Positions 1 to 9,119 of a stretch of DNA of 35,361 nt are shown here, one piece after another (the first letter of the stretch is position 1; each line of letters starts with the position of its first letter). The notes under the pieces were generated by a model. The model did no database searches and was not told where the DNA came from. It worked only from the letters and a program-made list of their open reading frames with translations. The translations under genes and the position numbers were made by a program. Source of the DNA: Triparma columacea (Eukaryota; Sar; Bolidophyceae; Parmales; Triparmaceae); assembly GCA_030267965.1 (NCBI GenBank), contig BRYA01000368.1:1-35361 (forward strand), given 5' to 3'.

Positions 1-10
1 TTATGGGCTG

Positions 11-62
11 TATTTCTCAGGCCTGAGAAATATAAGGCTGGATTTCTCAGAATCTGAGAAAT
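11..62. repeat. Two tandem palindromes at the left edge
   Basis: Positions 11-32 form a perfect 22-bp palindrome built on TTTCTCAGG/CCTGAGAAA. Positions 42-62 form a near copy: 9-bp arms (ATTTCTCAG / CTGAGAAAT) around a 3-base spacer. The two copies repeat at about 31 bp and share the flank GGCTG before and ATAT after. They lie about 95 bp downstream of the stop codon of the minus-strand membrane-protein gene. They could be the end of a longer array outside the window, a 3'-end hairpin, or the tip of a small inverted-repeat element. Nothing else is seen in 1-156. Confidence 0.75.
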
Positions 63-156
63 ATGGGGCAAATTTGGTAACAACCTTAGTCAAAACCAAA
101 ACAAATGAAATCGTTTCATTCTACAAATGTTGCTGTCTCTTTAGCTACTCCCAATC

Positions 157-3100
157 CTAATCTTCTATTGGTACGACACTGCTTACTTTGACATTCCCAC
201 CTCCTACCCCTACAATGTCTCCACCATCAGCGCCACCAACACTTGCTCTCCTAATACTTGCTCTCACAGCACCTGCTAGACCACCCTCAGCTTCAGCATC
301 AACACTTGCCCTCCTCACACTCTCTCTCCTTCTAGCATCCCCATCTGCTGGAATGAACTCCACTGGTACTTTAGCTTTCATCACATCAGTAAACCACTCT
401 GGCTGCTCCTCATCCCATTTAGCCCAGTTTAGTTCAACCCATGTCTTAATTTCTCCTTCAATTGAGACCCAATGATGTTTTGACCTTTTAAAGACTGAAA
501 ACATTATTGCATCACTTTTCCCTTCAAGGAAATATGCCATAGTCTTGTCCTTCCCTCTTTGTATGCTCCAAAAAGTATGCAAGTACTTCTTCTCAATAGC
601 CAAAAAGAAGATAGCAAAGCATAGTGTAGTCATTGGAATGAAAACCTTCATAATTGATGATGCAATATCCATTGCCTTCTCATCAACATAAGGTGAAGCT
701 ACAAATATTGACGCTGGCAGGCTTCCCATTGTCAACAAAAGACCAAACAACCAATAGGCTCCCCCAACTTCCTGAGGATTTCTAAACTGGACAATACAGG
801 TAAAGTCTGTTATTATCTTTAAGAGTGCTCTAAACAAGATACTATTCACAATCTCTGCCTTACCCCCCAATGGCGCCCAATACCAGAAGTCACCCCTCAA
901 TATCTTAACCAACAAGTACAAACCAAGGTCGGCTCCAATGTAGAGAAAGGCCCAACTACCACCAATCAACCCAAGAAGAACTATGGTTGTACATCTTATA
1001 AGAAGCATCCCTGCTGTCAAGAGCATCATGGAAATAAATACTACTGTTCTCTTGCTTGCCTTTGCTGGTATGTAACCATAAAAGTCTGGTGCGGTTTCTC
1101 TCCTAGCAGGGTCTGTGTCAAAGTCATAACTAATTGTTGCAGATGCAAATCCTGTTGTAATAGCTGATATTGCAACAGAAAGCCAAGCTGAAGTTCCAAC
1201 ATCTTTATCACTAGTTGCTATAGCCATAAGTTGGATAATCACTCCAGGAATTGCCTCAGCAAACATCTCAATCCCTTTCATCCAAGCCATCTCAAACATT
1301 GGGTCAATTGCAGCCCCAACCTCCTGCTTTGCTCCAGTTGCTACCCTGTAAGCATCAACTGCAGGCTTGTACCCAAGCAGGATTGGAATCCACTCCCGCA
1401 GCACTTTCTTCATCCCCAACTTTCTGTTCTGTGCCCAAACAGCCAACATTTGACACCCAATTGACGCTACCAGACTTGCCAAAGAAGCCTTAAAGTACCC
1501 ATACTTCTTATCACTCCTGAACATGTATGTCACATACACATCAGTCACTAAATCAGTCATGCTCAGCACTGCACCTGCCATGACCCGTGCTTTCAAGCCA
1601 AAATTTGTCTTAAGGAATAACTCCTTAACAACAGCCTCGAGCATTGGTCTTAGCCAGCCATACTCTCTCATGACTTCTTGTACCTCAGAGTGCTCCCCTG
1701 CCCAGACTCTTATTGCTTCCTCAGCAGACGTTGTAACTGACATGGTCTTTGTCAGCTCATTCCCGATCTCCCACCCCTTGGCTTCCTCCTCATTCTCATT
1801 CAAGCCCTCCTTTGCAGCATCCCTTTTCAGCTTGTTCCTCACCACAGCGCACAACATTGTTCCAACAAAATTGTTCTGCTCTACAAGAACTTTCAGTGCT
1901 TGGTTGCTTGTGATGAATTCCTTTACAACGTCAATTTTACTCTTCCCTTGTTTCTTCTCCTTCAACCTTTGCATTAGCTGCTTGCCCATTTTTTTCCCAT
2001 CTTCTATCAGCAGTACACTGCTTACTTCAACCTTCCCACCTCCCACCCCCATAATGTCTTCACTATCAGCGCCTCCAACACTTGCTCTCCTTATGCTTGC
2101 TCTCAAAGCCCCTGCTAGACCACCCTCAGCATCAGCATCAACACTTGCTCTCCTAACACTCTCTCTTCTTCTAGCATCTCCATCTGATGGAATAAAATCT
2201 ACAGGTACTTTAGCCTTTGCCACATCAGTAAACCAATCTGGCTGCTCCTCTTCCCATTTAGCCCAGTTTAGTTCAACCCATTTCTTAACTTCTTTTTCAA
2301 TTGAAACCCATTGATGTCTTGAACGCCAAAATATTTCACGCTTCACTGCATCACTTTCTCCTTCTAGGAAAAATGCCATTGTCTTATCCTTTGATTTTTG
2401 TGTGCTCCAGAAGGTGTGCAAGTACTTGCTCTCGATGTTAAAAAAGAAGACAGCAAAGCATATGATAGTTATAGGTATGATATACTTCACTATAAATGAT
2501 GCAATATGAATTGGGTTGTCATCTACATAGGGAGAAAATAGATATATATATATTGTCACTATTAGACTTACCATAGTCAAGGCAAGACCAAACAACCAGT
2601 AAGCTCCCCCAACTTCACCAGGATGTCTAAATTGCATTATTGAGGTGAAGTCTGTAATGATCTTTATAACCACTCTGCCAAATATACTACTCACAATCTC
2701 TGTATTCCCCCCCAATGGTGGCCAATACCAGAAGTCTCCCCTCAATATCTTAACCAACAAGTACAAACCAAGGTCAGCTCCAATGTAGAGAAAGGCCCAA
2801 CTACCTCCCATCAACCCTAGAAGAACTATTGTTGTACACCTTATTAGAAGCATCCCTGCTGACAAGAGCAACATAGATACAAACACTACTGTTCTCTTGC
2901 TTGCTTTTGCAGGTATATATCCATAGAAGTCTGGTGACATTTCTCTCTGAGAAGGGCTTGTGTCCCAGTCATAACTAATTGTTGCAGAGGCAAATCCTGT
3001 TGTAATTGCTGACACTGCAACTGACAGCCATGCTGTAATTCCAACCTCTTTGTCACTGGTTGCTATAGCCATAAGTTGGATGATCACTCCGGGGATTGCT

Positions 3101-4125
3101 TCAGCAAACATCTCAACCACTTTCATACCTGTCAGCTCATACATTGGCTCGACAACAGCTCCAGCCTCTTGCTTTGCTCCAGTTGCCACTCTGTAAGCAT
3201 CAACTGCGGGCCTGTACCCAAGAAAGATTGGAATCCACTCCTGCACCACCCTCTTCATCCCCAACTTTCTGTTCACTGCCCAAACCATTAGCATCTGAAA
3301 CCCAATTGACGCTACCAAACTTGCCAAAGATGCCTTAAAGTACCCATACTTCTTATCGCTCAAAAACATGTACGTCACATACACATCAGTCAGCAAATCA
3401 GTCATGCTTGTGAAAGCTCCCACTGTCACCCTCATCTTGACACCCCAAGGGACTTCCTCCATCAGCTTGAAGCCAATCGTCTCGAGCAGAGGTCGGAACC
3501 AGCCGTACTCTTCGTCGAGATCCTTCAGAGCAGGGAACTGGTGCATCCACTCGTCGATAGCGGATTGTACCTGCGTACTTGCTACCAATGTTGACGCTAG
3601 GCTTTCGCCGATCTCCTTCCCGTCCTTATTCTCCAGGTCCTTTGCTGCCCCCTCCACCTTCCTCAACCTGTGCAGCTTGTTCTCAATGACAGCAGCCAGC
3701 ATTGCCTCGACAAATGCGTACTTCTCCACGACACCTTTCAGAAGATCGTTCGTCGCAACAAACTCTCCCACAGCCTCTTCCTTCGTCCTCCCGTCCTCCC
3801 TTTCCTTAACTGCCATCATCAGGTCTTCCCCCAACTGCTTTCCTTCTCGACCGAAAGTCGTGCGACTACGGTCGACAGGGGCCATCACCTCCTCGGACTC
3901 TTCCTCGGCCTCATATTCCTCCTCAGAGACCTCAATCGCCCCTTCATCCTGAGCCTCAATGTCGTTTCTCCCCTTCTCAGCCATGTGAGAACCAGCTGGT
4001 GAACTTCTCGTTGGGTCGCACACACCGGAATGGGCGTGCTCAGGGCTGGAGGGAAGCTGCGGACCATCATCTATCGTAGCGACATCACCCATGAGGCCAA
4101 CATCTGCTTCAACCTCACCCTCCAT
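157..4125 (-). CDS. Internally duplicated XK-related-like multi-pass membrane protein
   Basis: This is a single open frame of 1322 codons with no intron. It begins with an acidic cytosolic-looking N-terminus (about residues 1-85), followed by two homologous modules of about 613 residues. Each module has a soluble helical part ending in a YGW-R-P-LE element, then about eight hydrophobic segments, then a W-rich region (WSTQ/WSIQ, ELNWAKW) and an Arg/Ser tail. The first hydrophobic segment carries TDLLTDVYVTY and a later one AEAIPGVIIQL. These resemble the first helix (D-x-x-TD) and the ESAPQLxLQ helix of XK-related proteins, some of which are caspase-activated phospholipid scramblases; this assignment is inference. 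The tails carry repeated RRxS sites near residues 654-680 and 1267-1292. No caspase-like site or scramblase function can be shown. It could instead be an unnamed algal membrane family. Much of the gene is more AT-rich than its GC-rich neighbours. Confidence 0.6.
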   Translation of the reverse strand: MEGEVEADVGLMGDVATIDDGPQLPSSPEHAHSGVCDPTRSSPAGSHMAEKGRNDIEAQDEGAIEVSEEEYEAEEESEEVMAPVDRSRTTFGREGKQLGEDLMMAVKEREDGRTKEEAVGEFVATNDLLKGVVEKYAFVEAMLAAVIENKLHRLRKVEGAAKDLENKDGKEIGESLASTLVASTQVQSAIDEWMHQFPALKDLDEEYGWFRPLLETIGFKLMEEVPWGVKMRVTVGAFTSMTDLLTDVYVTYMFLSDKKYGYFKASLASLVASIGFQMLMVWAVNRKLGMKRVVQEWIPIFLGYRPAVDAYRVATGAKQEAGAVVEPMYELTGMKVVEMFAEAIPGVIIQLMAIATSDKEVGITAWLSVAVSAITTGFASATISYDWDTSPSQREMSPDFYGYIPAKASKRTVVFVSMLLLSAGMLLIRCTTIVLLGLMGGSWAFLYIGADLGLYLLVKILRGDFWYWPPLGGNTEIVSSIFGRVVIKIITDFTSIMQFRHPGEVGGAYWLFGLALTMVSLIVTIYIYLFSPYVDDNPIHIASFIVKYIIPITIICFAVFFFNIESKYLHTFWSTQKSKDKTMAFFLEGESDAVKREIFWRSRHQWVSIEKEVKKWVELNWAKWEEEQPDWFTDVAKAKVPVDFIPSDGDARRRESVRRASVDADAEGGLAGALRASIRRASVGGADSEDIMGVGGGKVEVSSVLLIEDGKKMGKQLMQRLKEKKQGKSKIDVVKEFITSNQALKVLVEQNNFVGTMLCAVVRNKLKRDAAKEGLNENEEEAKGWEIGNELTKTMSVTTSAEEAIRVWAGEHSEVQEVMREYGWLRPMLEAVVKELFLKTNFGLKARVMAGAVLSMTDLVTDVYVTYMFRSDKKYGYFKASLASLVASIGCQMLAVWAQNRKLGMKKVLREWIPILLGYKPAVDAYRVATGAKQEVGAAIDPMFEMAWMKGIEMFAEAIPGVIIQLMAIATSDKDVGTSAWLSVAISAITTGFASATISYDFDTDPARRETAPDFYGYIPAKASKRTVVFISMMLLTAGMLLIRCTTIVLLGLIGGSWAFLYIGADLGLYLLVKILRGDFWYWAPLGGKAEIVNSILFRALLKIITDFTCIVQFRNPQEVGGAYWLFGLLLTMGSLPASIFVASPYVDEKAMDIASSIMKVFIPMTTLCFAIFFLAIEKKYLHTFWSIQRGKDKTMAYFLEGKSDAIMFSVFKRSKHHWVSIEGEIKTWVELNWAKWDEEQPEWFTDVMKAKVPVEFIPADGDARRRESVRRASVDAEAEGGLAGAVRASIRRASVGGADGGDIVGVGGGNVKVSSVVPIED
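190..4030 (-). repeat. About 1.84-kb tandem direct repeat inside the membrane-protein gene
   Basis: Matching landmarks lie 1839 bp apart at the module ends (196 versus 2035) and 1845 bp apart at the first transmembrane segment (1521 versus 3366), so the copies differ by small in-frame indels. The membrane core is close to identical at DNA level over long stretches, for example around 860-1010 versus 2705-2855. The soluble N-terminal parts (about 1580-2030 versus 3430-3880) have diverged strongly. Confidence 0.9.
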
Positions 4126-4864
4126 GATGACCTCGACGGGGTGCTGAAAAATCTGCGATACAAGGTTGACGTGCGGAAAAATTGCAGCTGGACGGCGTTA
4201 GTTGGTGTGAGTGATGGTGCTGTAACGTTAAATTTTCGTACGGACAAATTTAAAAATTATCGATTTTGTCCTTGTCATGAGCATTTCAGGGGGGGCTTGT
4301 TTTGGGTTCCTGATCCAGACCAGCCCAACTCCCCAAGCTTGTGGCCCAACGATGTGTTCCCTTTCCCCTCTTGTGACCCTCAAGATCCCTCCTGCACCCC
4401 GTACCCCCCTCCCCCGTCCAACCGACAGCCACGTTTACCTCCTCGCCACCCGCTTCGTCGCCCACCTACTCCAAGTGTCCCAAGAAGTTCTCCCAACTTC
4501 GAGCCTTCGGTACCCCTGCAGAAAATTATTCACTTACAGCCGAATAGCGACCCCAAAACGTAGCTCGCGAGTGTTTTCTAACTACGTTAGCTCAGCCGTC
4601 CTGCTTTTTTTGGTTCTCTCTCGCTCACAGCAGCTTTGAGAAGCGAACCAAATTTGCCTTCTCCTCTCAATATTTAATCCTGACCCTCAGGCTGACTAAC
4701 AGCGTACACCATAGAATAAAACCATGTTCGGCACAAGCAAGAAAAAGTATCGAATATAGATAGTATTTTCAGCAAACGTTTTAACCATCACCCCCTTTCC
4801 TCATTTCGTCGTGTTAATTAGCCCACACCTTCTAAAGGGTTCGTTCCCTCCCTTCTTGACCCTT
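4126..4864. other. Spacer between the membrane-protein and Dph6-like genes
   Basis: This 739-bp stretch lies upstream of the membrane-protein gene and downstream of the Dph6-like gene, both on the minus strand. The part near 4126 presumably holds the promoter of the membrane-protein gene. A plus-strand open frame across 4030-4563 has proline-rich, uneven composition and mostly mirrors the coding strand, so it is not called. No RNA gene or repeat was recognised. Confidence 0.5.
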
Positions 4865-7490
4865 TCACTCCCTCCCCGTCTTCAGCCACATTTCAGTTTC
4901 CGCATGTGCCAAATCGCACGCCATCGCCTGCACCATTAGGTCCTTCCCTCCCCCCAGCCCCAACACAGGGACCACGCAGACTGCGAACCTCAGCCCTAGC
5001 CCCCTCCTGACCATGCGGACCGCGGCCTCGACGTCCCTGACCTTCCACCTCCCCTCGTTCCCCCCCACCATGTAAACCCGAACGTTTAGCAGGTTCCCCA
5101 TCCTGATGTTCGCCCTCTTAACGGCCTCCCCCACAGCGCTCATGGCCTTGAAGACGGCCTTTGTCGGGCCGTCGTCCTCATCCCCCTCCCCCCTCGCCGC
5201 CGAGACGTCGCACCACACAGCCCCCAGGCACCCCCTTACGAACCTAACCTTGCACCCCACCTTAACGTTCCCGTCGTCCCCCAGCCTTTCCAGAGCAGTC
5301 AGCTCCCTCAGAGCCTCCTCCTCCCCCCNNNTCCTCTTCTTCCTCCTCCTCCCCCCCACCCATGGCCTCTACGCATATCCTCTCAATCTCCTTCTCAACT
5401 TCCTCCCCCCCAAGTTCCTTTCTAACGTAAACGCACGTCCCTAAACAGTCCCCAATCCTCCCCCCCCCCCCTCCCCCCCCAACTCCCAATATCTTACCCG
5501 CGTGTCTCCAAGTAAGTAGTAACTGTACCTTCCATCCCCCTTCAACGATCTTCATACTCTCGGGTACCAGCCCTACCAACCCAGCTACGATTGTTAAGGA
5601 ACCACGGAGGGTGTTGGACTGACTGTAAGGACCGACGCATACGGGTGCCCAGGTACTTATACCTTGCACGTGCAGGGTTTCACGAAGCCTTGTTTTTTTT
5701 GGTAGACGAGAGAAAAGGGTTGAGGGGAAGTTAGGTAAGGACCGTGAGAGGGGAAGGGTGTGAGATGGGAAGGGTGTGAGTTTATTAAAACCCGCACGTG
5801 TATATAGATTCCGGGCTCTCTTGTTGTTTTTTTTGAGAACAGGACAACCTAGATCTGAGCCTTCAGATTTCCGACCCTTCCCCTAATCCCTTATCCTCCC
5901 CCCCCCCCACACACACCCTCCTCCTTCTTCTTACCTATAGTGTTCGAATACCCCCTCATCTCCTCCCCTATTATACATCCCGCTCCCTTTCTGCGCAATA
6001 ATATCAAGTGAAACCTTCGCCCCCCAATCGTTAACTCCAACCCCCGTCCCAACGCAACTTCTACTCGGTGGTAGTACCGTACCAAAGAACCGCTCATAGT
6101 AAACGTTGAGAATCCTGAAGTCGGTTATATCCGTTAGGTATAAATGGGAGGATACTACGTCCTGGGGGGTCATGTTTAAGGATTTTAACAGACACGATAG
6201 GGACGATAGTATTGACAGTAACTCTGAAACGACGGTGGACGATGAACCGGGTGGGGGGGGAGGGGGGCATATCTTCGATACTGATAGTAGCCCACCTTCA
6301 TGTAGTGTGTACGACGGTGTCTTGGCAGGTGTTTGTAGGTTGGTTGTAGGGGTAGGTGTAGTAGGTGGTTTCGGTGTTGTAGTTTCCATAATATCCCTCC
6401 CCCATCCTTCCATACCCCCCCTCCCCCCCTCTCTAGTTTCAATTTCCTCTTCCCCCCCCCCATTTTCAATCCTCCCACCCTCCTTGTCAACTCTATACCC
6501 TCCCTTCCCGTCGCTAACCCATACGTCCCCCTGTTCAATCCCTAGTCTCTCTCTAACTTTCTTCCCGACCTTCCAAACGATCTCCCAACTCTCTACTTTT
6601 ACATAAGCACCCTCACCACCATCCTCATTCTGTATTTTTAAGTCTGTAACGGAGAGACTACCGAAGGTATAACGAGGACAATCAGTTACTAAAGTCTCGT
6701 ACTCACCACCCTCACCCGCAACATTGAAACCAAACTTACTTTCCAGCTTTAAGAAGTCATCCATCATAAAAGTGGTTGTCTTCCAGAGTGAGGTAGAGTC
6801 TAGACCAGCGCTTTGTACTTTAGCGACGTTTGCTTGGATACCGTGTTCCGCAACTTTCCCCATAACGTCAATCTGTGGGACTTGCCATAAGTAGCTAAGT
6901 ACAGTTAAATTTAACCTCGTCGCTACAGACTCTACTCTACTTCTTTGATATGTACTGAATATTGCACCTGTTGATACTGCTTTGAGAGTTGGGTAACGGG
7001 TTTTTATGTCGCGAAGGAGGATGTAAAGGTCTTCGACTTCGTCGTCTGTGTCAGAGGAGGTCTTTGTGTAATGAAGGGTTTTATCTGATGTTGTTTGTTT
7101 TGAGTATCTTATAAATAATGGGAGACCAATACATGATGATAAAGAGATTATCATATTACTACATACTGATTGATACATGAACGAGTTCATATCGGTAGTG
7201 GATGTTGAGGAGGTGTTGTTTGTGGAGGAGGAATTGGAAGTATTTGTGGTTAAGTTTGTGGCCGAGGAGGTGATTGATGGACATGTTGAATTATTGTCTT
7301 TATGTGGGTTATTGTGTGTGTTATTGGGTACAGTTGTAGCATCAATACCATCACTAACACCTACACCATCACCTTCTTCTACTAATGGTGCTATATGACA
7401 TAAACCAATACATTTATGAGAATAGGACTCAGCGACAATTAGTGATAATACTGAGTCTTTACCTCCACTGAATAAACATACAAACTCCAT
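4865..7490 (-). CDS. DPH6: Diphthine--ammonia ligase with two RidA-like domains
   Basis: Dph6 catalyses the last, ATP-dependent amidation of diphthine to diphthamide on elongation factor 2. Exon 1 (7490-5935) opens with the PP-loop FSGGKDS (residues 7-13), the ATP-binding signature, and has the family motif GEGGEYETLVTD near residue 259, STGAIFSTYQRSR before it, and a RidA/YjgF-like domain at about 395-518. A 246-bp intron (donor GTAAG at 5934, acceptor AG at 5689) joins in phase 2 to exon 2 (5688-4865). Exon 2 starts a second RidA-like domain with WAPVCVGPYSQS. This order matches fungal Dph6. A 3-N gap at 5329-5331 breaks the frame: summed exon length is 2380, one over a multiple of three. 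The residues beyond the gap resume in another frame and keep RidA-like character, so the gene is probably intact. It lies head-to-head with the first zinc-finger gene. Confidence 0.9.
5329..5331. other. Assembly gap (NNN) inside the Dph6-like CDS
   Basis: Three Ns sit in a low-complexity tract encoding Gly/Glu runs. The coding frame on the upstream side (through 5688-5332) does not continue on the downstream side (5328-4865), which resumes in a different minus-strand frame. The true missing length is therefore not three bases. Confidence 0.95.
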
Positions 7491-7855
7491 ACACTATTAT
7501 GTAGCCTAGTATTGCCGACTATGCACTATAGGGACTAGAACTGGGGACGTACAAGCTTTGGATACAATTTAGAAACTATAGATTACACCCACTCCTCCGA
7601 AAATTAATTGAGGGAAGGAAAATCGAGGAAAACATTAAGGGGAAATATAAAATATTAAACCAAAACAAAAATCCAGCGACTTTCATACTCCCGCCTCTCT
7701 GTCGTAATTCATTATTACTCTCCCTCAATTTCCTACCGATCCTCTTAATTTTGGATCTGCAAGTAAGTGCTTGCCACTAACATCCCCGAAGATCTCACTC
7801 CCTGTCAGGCCATTTTCAAGGAGCTTCAGGGACCGTAATAGGGGACTTGAAGGAG
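7491..7855. promoter_or_regulatory. Divergent spacer between DPH6 and the first zinc-finger gene
   Basis: This 365-bp intergenic region separates two divergent starts, so it should hold both promoters. The left part (about 7500-7700) is AT-rich and unique. From about 7727 it becomes a shortened copy of the 5' module found before the other three zinc-finger genes. No specific factor site is recognised. Confidence 0.5.
7727..7855 (+). repeat. Zinc-finger 5' module, copy A (truncated)
   Basis: Homologous to the right-hand part of the modules at 8738, 10404 and 11800. It shares the block TTTCCTACCGATCCTC, then TTTTGGATCTGCAAG, then ACATCCCCGAAGATCT. The left part of the module is missing here, which marks this as the first or boundary unit of the array. 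Confidence 0.8.
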
Positions 7856-8737
7856 ATGGGAGAGACAACGATGAAGGAGGAGATGAGTAGGGTTAAAATA
7901 GAGCTTCCAAGCGGTTATGGTGAGGTTGATCAAGCTGGTTGCAAGGTGGAGGATGTTGAGGGTGAGAGTAGCTTTGAGGAAGTTTGTGGGGTGTGTAAGG
8001 AGGAGGAGGGTAGTGACGAGGAGAAGGGGAGGAGTGAGGAGGAAGAGGAGGACGAGGATCTAGTCTCGATTGATGAGGATAGTGACGAAGAGGCGGAAGT
8101 CGAAGAGCAAGCTGTGGGTAGTATGAAGGATGGGAAGAAGTTCGTTTGTAGTAAACCTGGATGCAGCTTCAGGACAAATCGGAAAACTGGCTTCAACAGG
8201 CATCGTGCAGATATCCACAATGAAAACGTGACCTGGCACCACTGTGAGGACTGCGACTACAAAGCGAAGCGAAAAGGCGCTCTCAAGCAACATCGCGCAT
8301 CCATCCACAACAAAGACGTGACCTGGCACCAATGTGAGGACTGCGACTACAAAGCGAAGCGAAAAGACTCTCTCAACAAGCATCGCGCATTAATCCACAA
8401 TGAAAATGTAACCTGGCACCACTGTGAAGACTGCGACTACAAAGCAAAGCAAAAATCCCATCTAAAGCAGCATCGCGCGTTCATCCACAACGAAAACGTG
8501 ACCTGGCACCGCTGTGATGACTGCGACTACAAAACGAAGCACAAAAGCACTCTCAAGATGCATCGCACATTAATCCACAACAAAAACGTGATCTGGCACC
8601 ACTGTGAGGACTGCGACTACAAAGCGAAGCAAAAATGTCATCTCAACCAGCATCGTGCCCGGCACCACTGTGAGGACTGCGACTACAAAACCAAACAAAA
8701 AGGCAATCTCAAACGACATCAAGCCTCAATGCACTAA
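7856..8737 (+). CDS. C2H2 zinc-finger protein, array copy A
   Basis: The protein is about 293 aa. The start is the ATG at 7856; the position that holds the start codon in copies B and D reads ATA here. The N-terminus carries the conserved RVKIELPSGYGEVDQ (VKIE fits the sumoylation consensus), then a very acidic stretch. Seven C2H2 fingers follow. The first is CX4CX12HX4H and the rest CX2CX12HX4H, with the linker NENVTWHH in place of the classic TGEKP. A 24-bp deletion between fingers 6 and 7 removes the linker, leaving HRARHHCEDC, so finger 6 keeps only an HX3H pair and abuts finger 7. It is probably a nuclear nucleic-acid-binding protein; target unknown. It belongs to the A/B subtype, which lacks the longer acidic insert of copies C and D. 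Confidence 0.85.
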   Translation: MGETTMKEEMSRVKIELPSGYGEVDQAGCKVEDVEGESSFEEVCGVCKEEEGSDEEKGRSEEEEEDEDLVSIDEDSDEEAEVEEQAVGSMKDGKKFVCSKPGCSFRTNRKTGFNRHRADIHNENVTWHHCEDCDYKAKRKGALKQHRASIHNKDVTWHQCEDCDYKAKRKDSLNKHRALIHNENVTWHHCEDCDYKAKQKSHLKQHRAFIHNENVTWHRCDDCDYKTKHKSTLKMHRTLIHNKNVIWHHCEDCDYKAKQKCHLNQHRARHHCEDCDYKTKQKGNLKRHQASMH

Positions 8738-9119
8738 AATTCAGTTCCGTTTGTAAATCCAAAAATTTGCAGACAAAATTCCCGAATCACCCCCTTTCCC
8801 CTGATCGTCGCCCCGTCGCTCTCTCTTGTCCCAATAAGTTTAGACGTAGGAATCCTAGGACGTTTTACTTACTTTTTCTCAAAAAGCCAATTAATTCTTG
8901 AGCAAATAAAGCCTCTTTTTCTCTGTAGATATTTTCTTGGTTTATCGTGTACGAAACCCTGTGATTTTGACATTTGCGTTTTTCCCCGTATTTCATCAAC
9001 GACTTTCCTCGATTTCCTACCGATCCTCCTCATTTTGGATCTGCAAGTAAGTGCCACTAACATCCCCGAAGATCTTACTCACTGGAAGGTCATTTTTCAG
9101 GGATCTTCAGGGTACGGTA
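8738..9119 (+). repeat. Zinc-finger 5' module, copy between A and B
   Basis: The module begins right after the stop codon of copy A with AAATTCAGTTCCGTTTGTAAA, simplified here as a shared 3' flank, and runs to the ATG of copy B. Landmarks shared with the other copies are CGTCGCTCTCT, TTTAGACGTAGGAATCCTAG, GGTTTATCGTGTAC and TTTTGGATCTGCAAG. It carries both the 3' end of one gene and the promoter and leader of the next. Confidence 0.9.

Noticed and set aside
4030..4563. 177-codon plus-strand open frame
   Set aside because: It begins inside the antisense of the membrane-protein gene, turns into low-complexity proline-rich sequence and matches no family.
4565..4860. Search for tRNA or small RNA genes in the spacer
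   Set aside because: No cloverleaf arms or A/B-box-like pair could be supported by eye.
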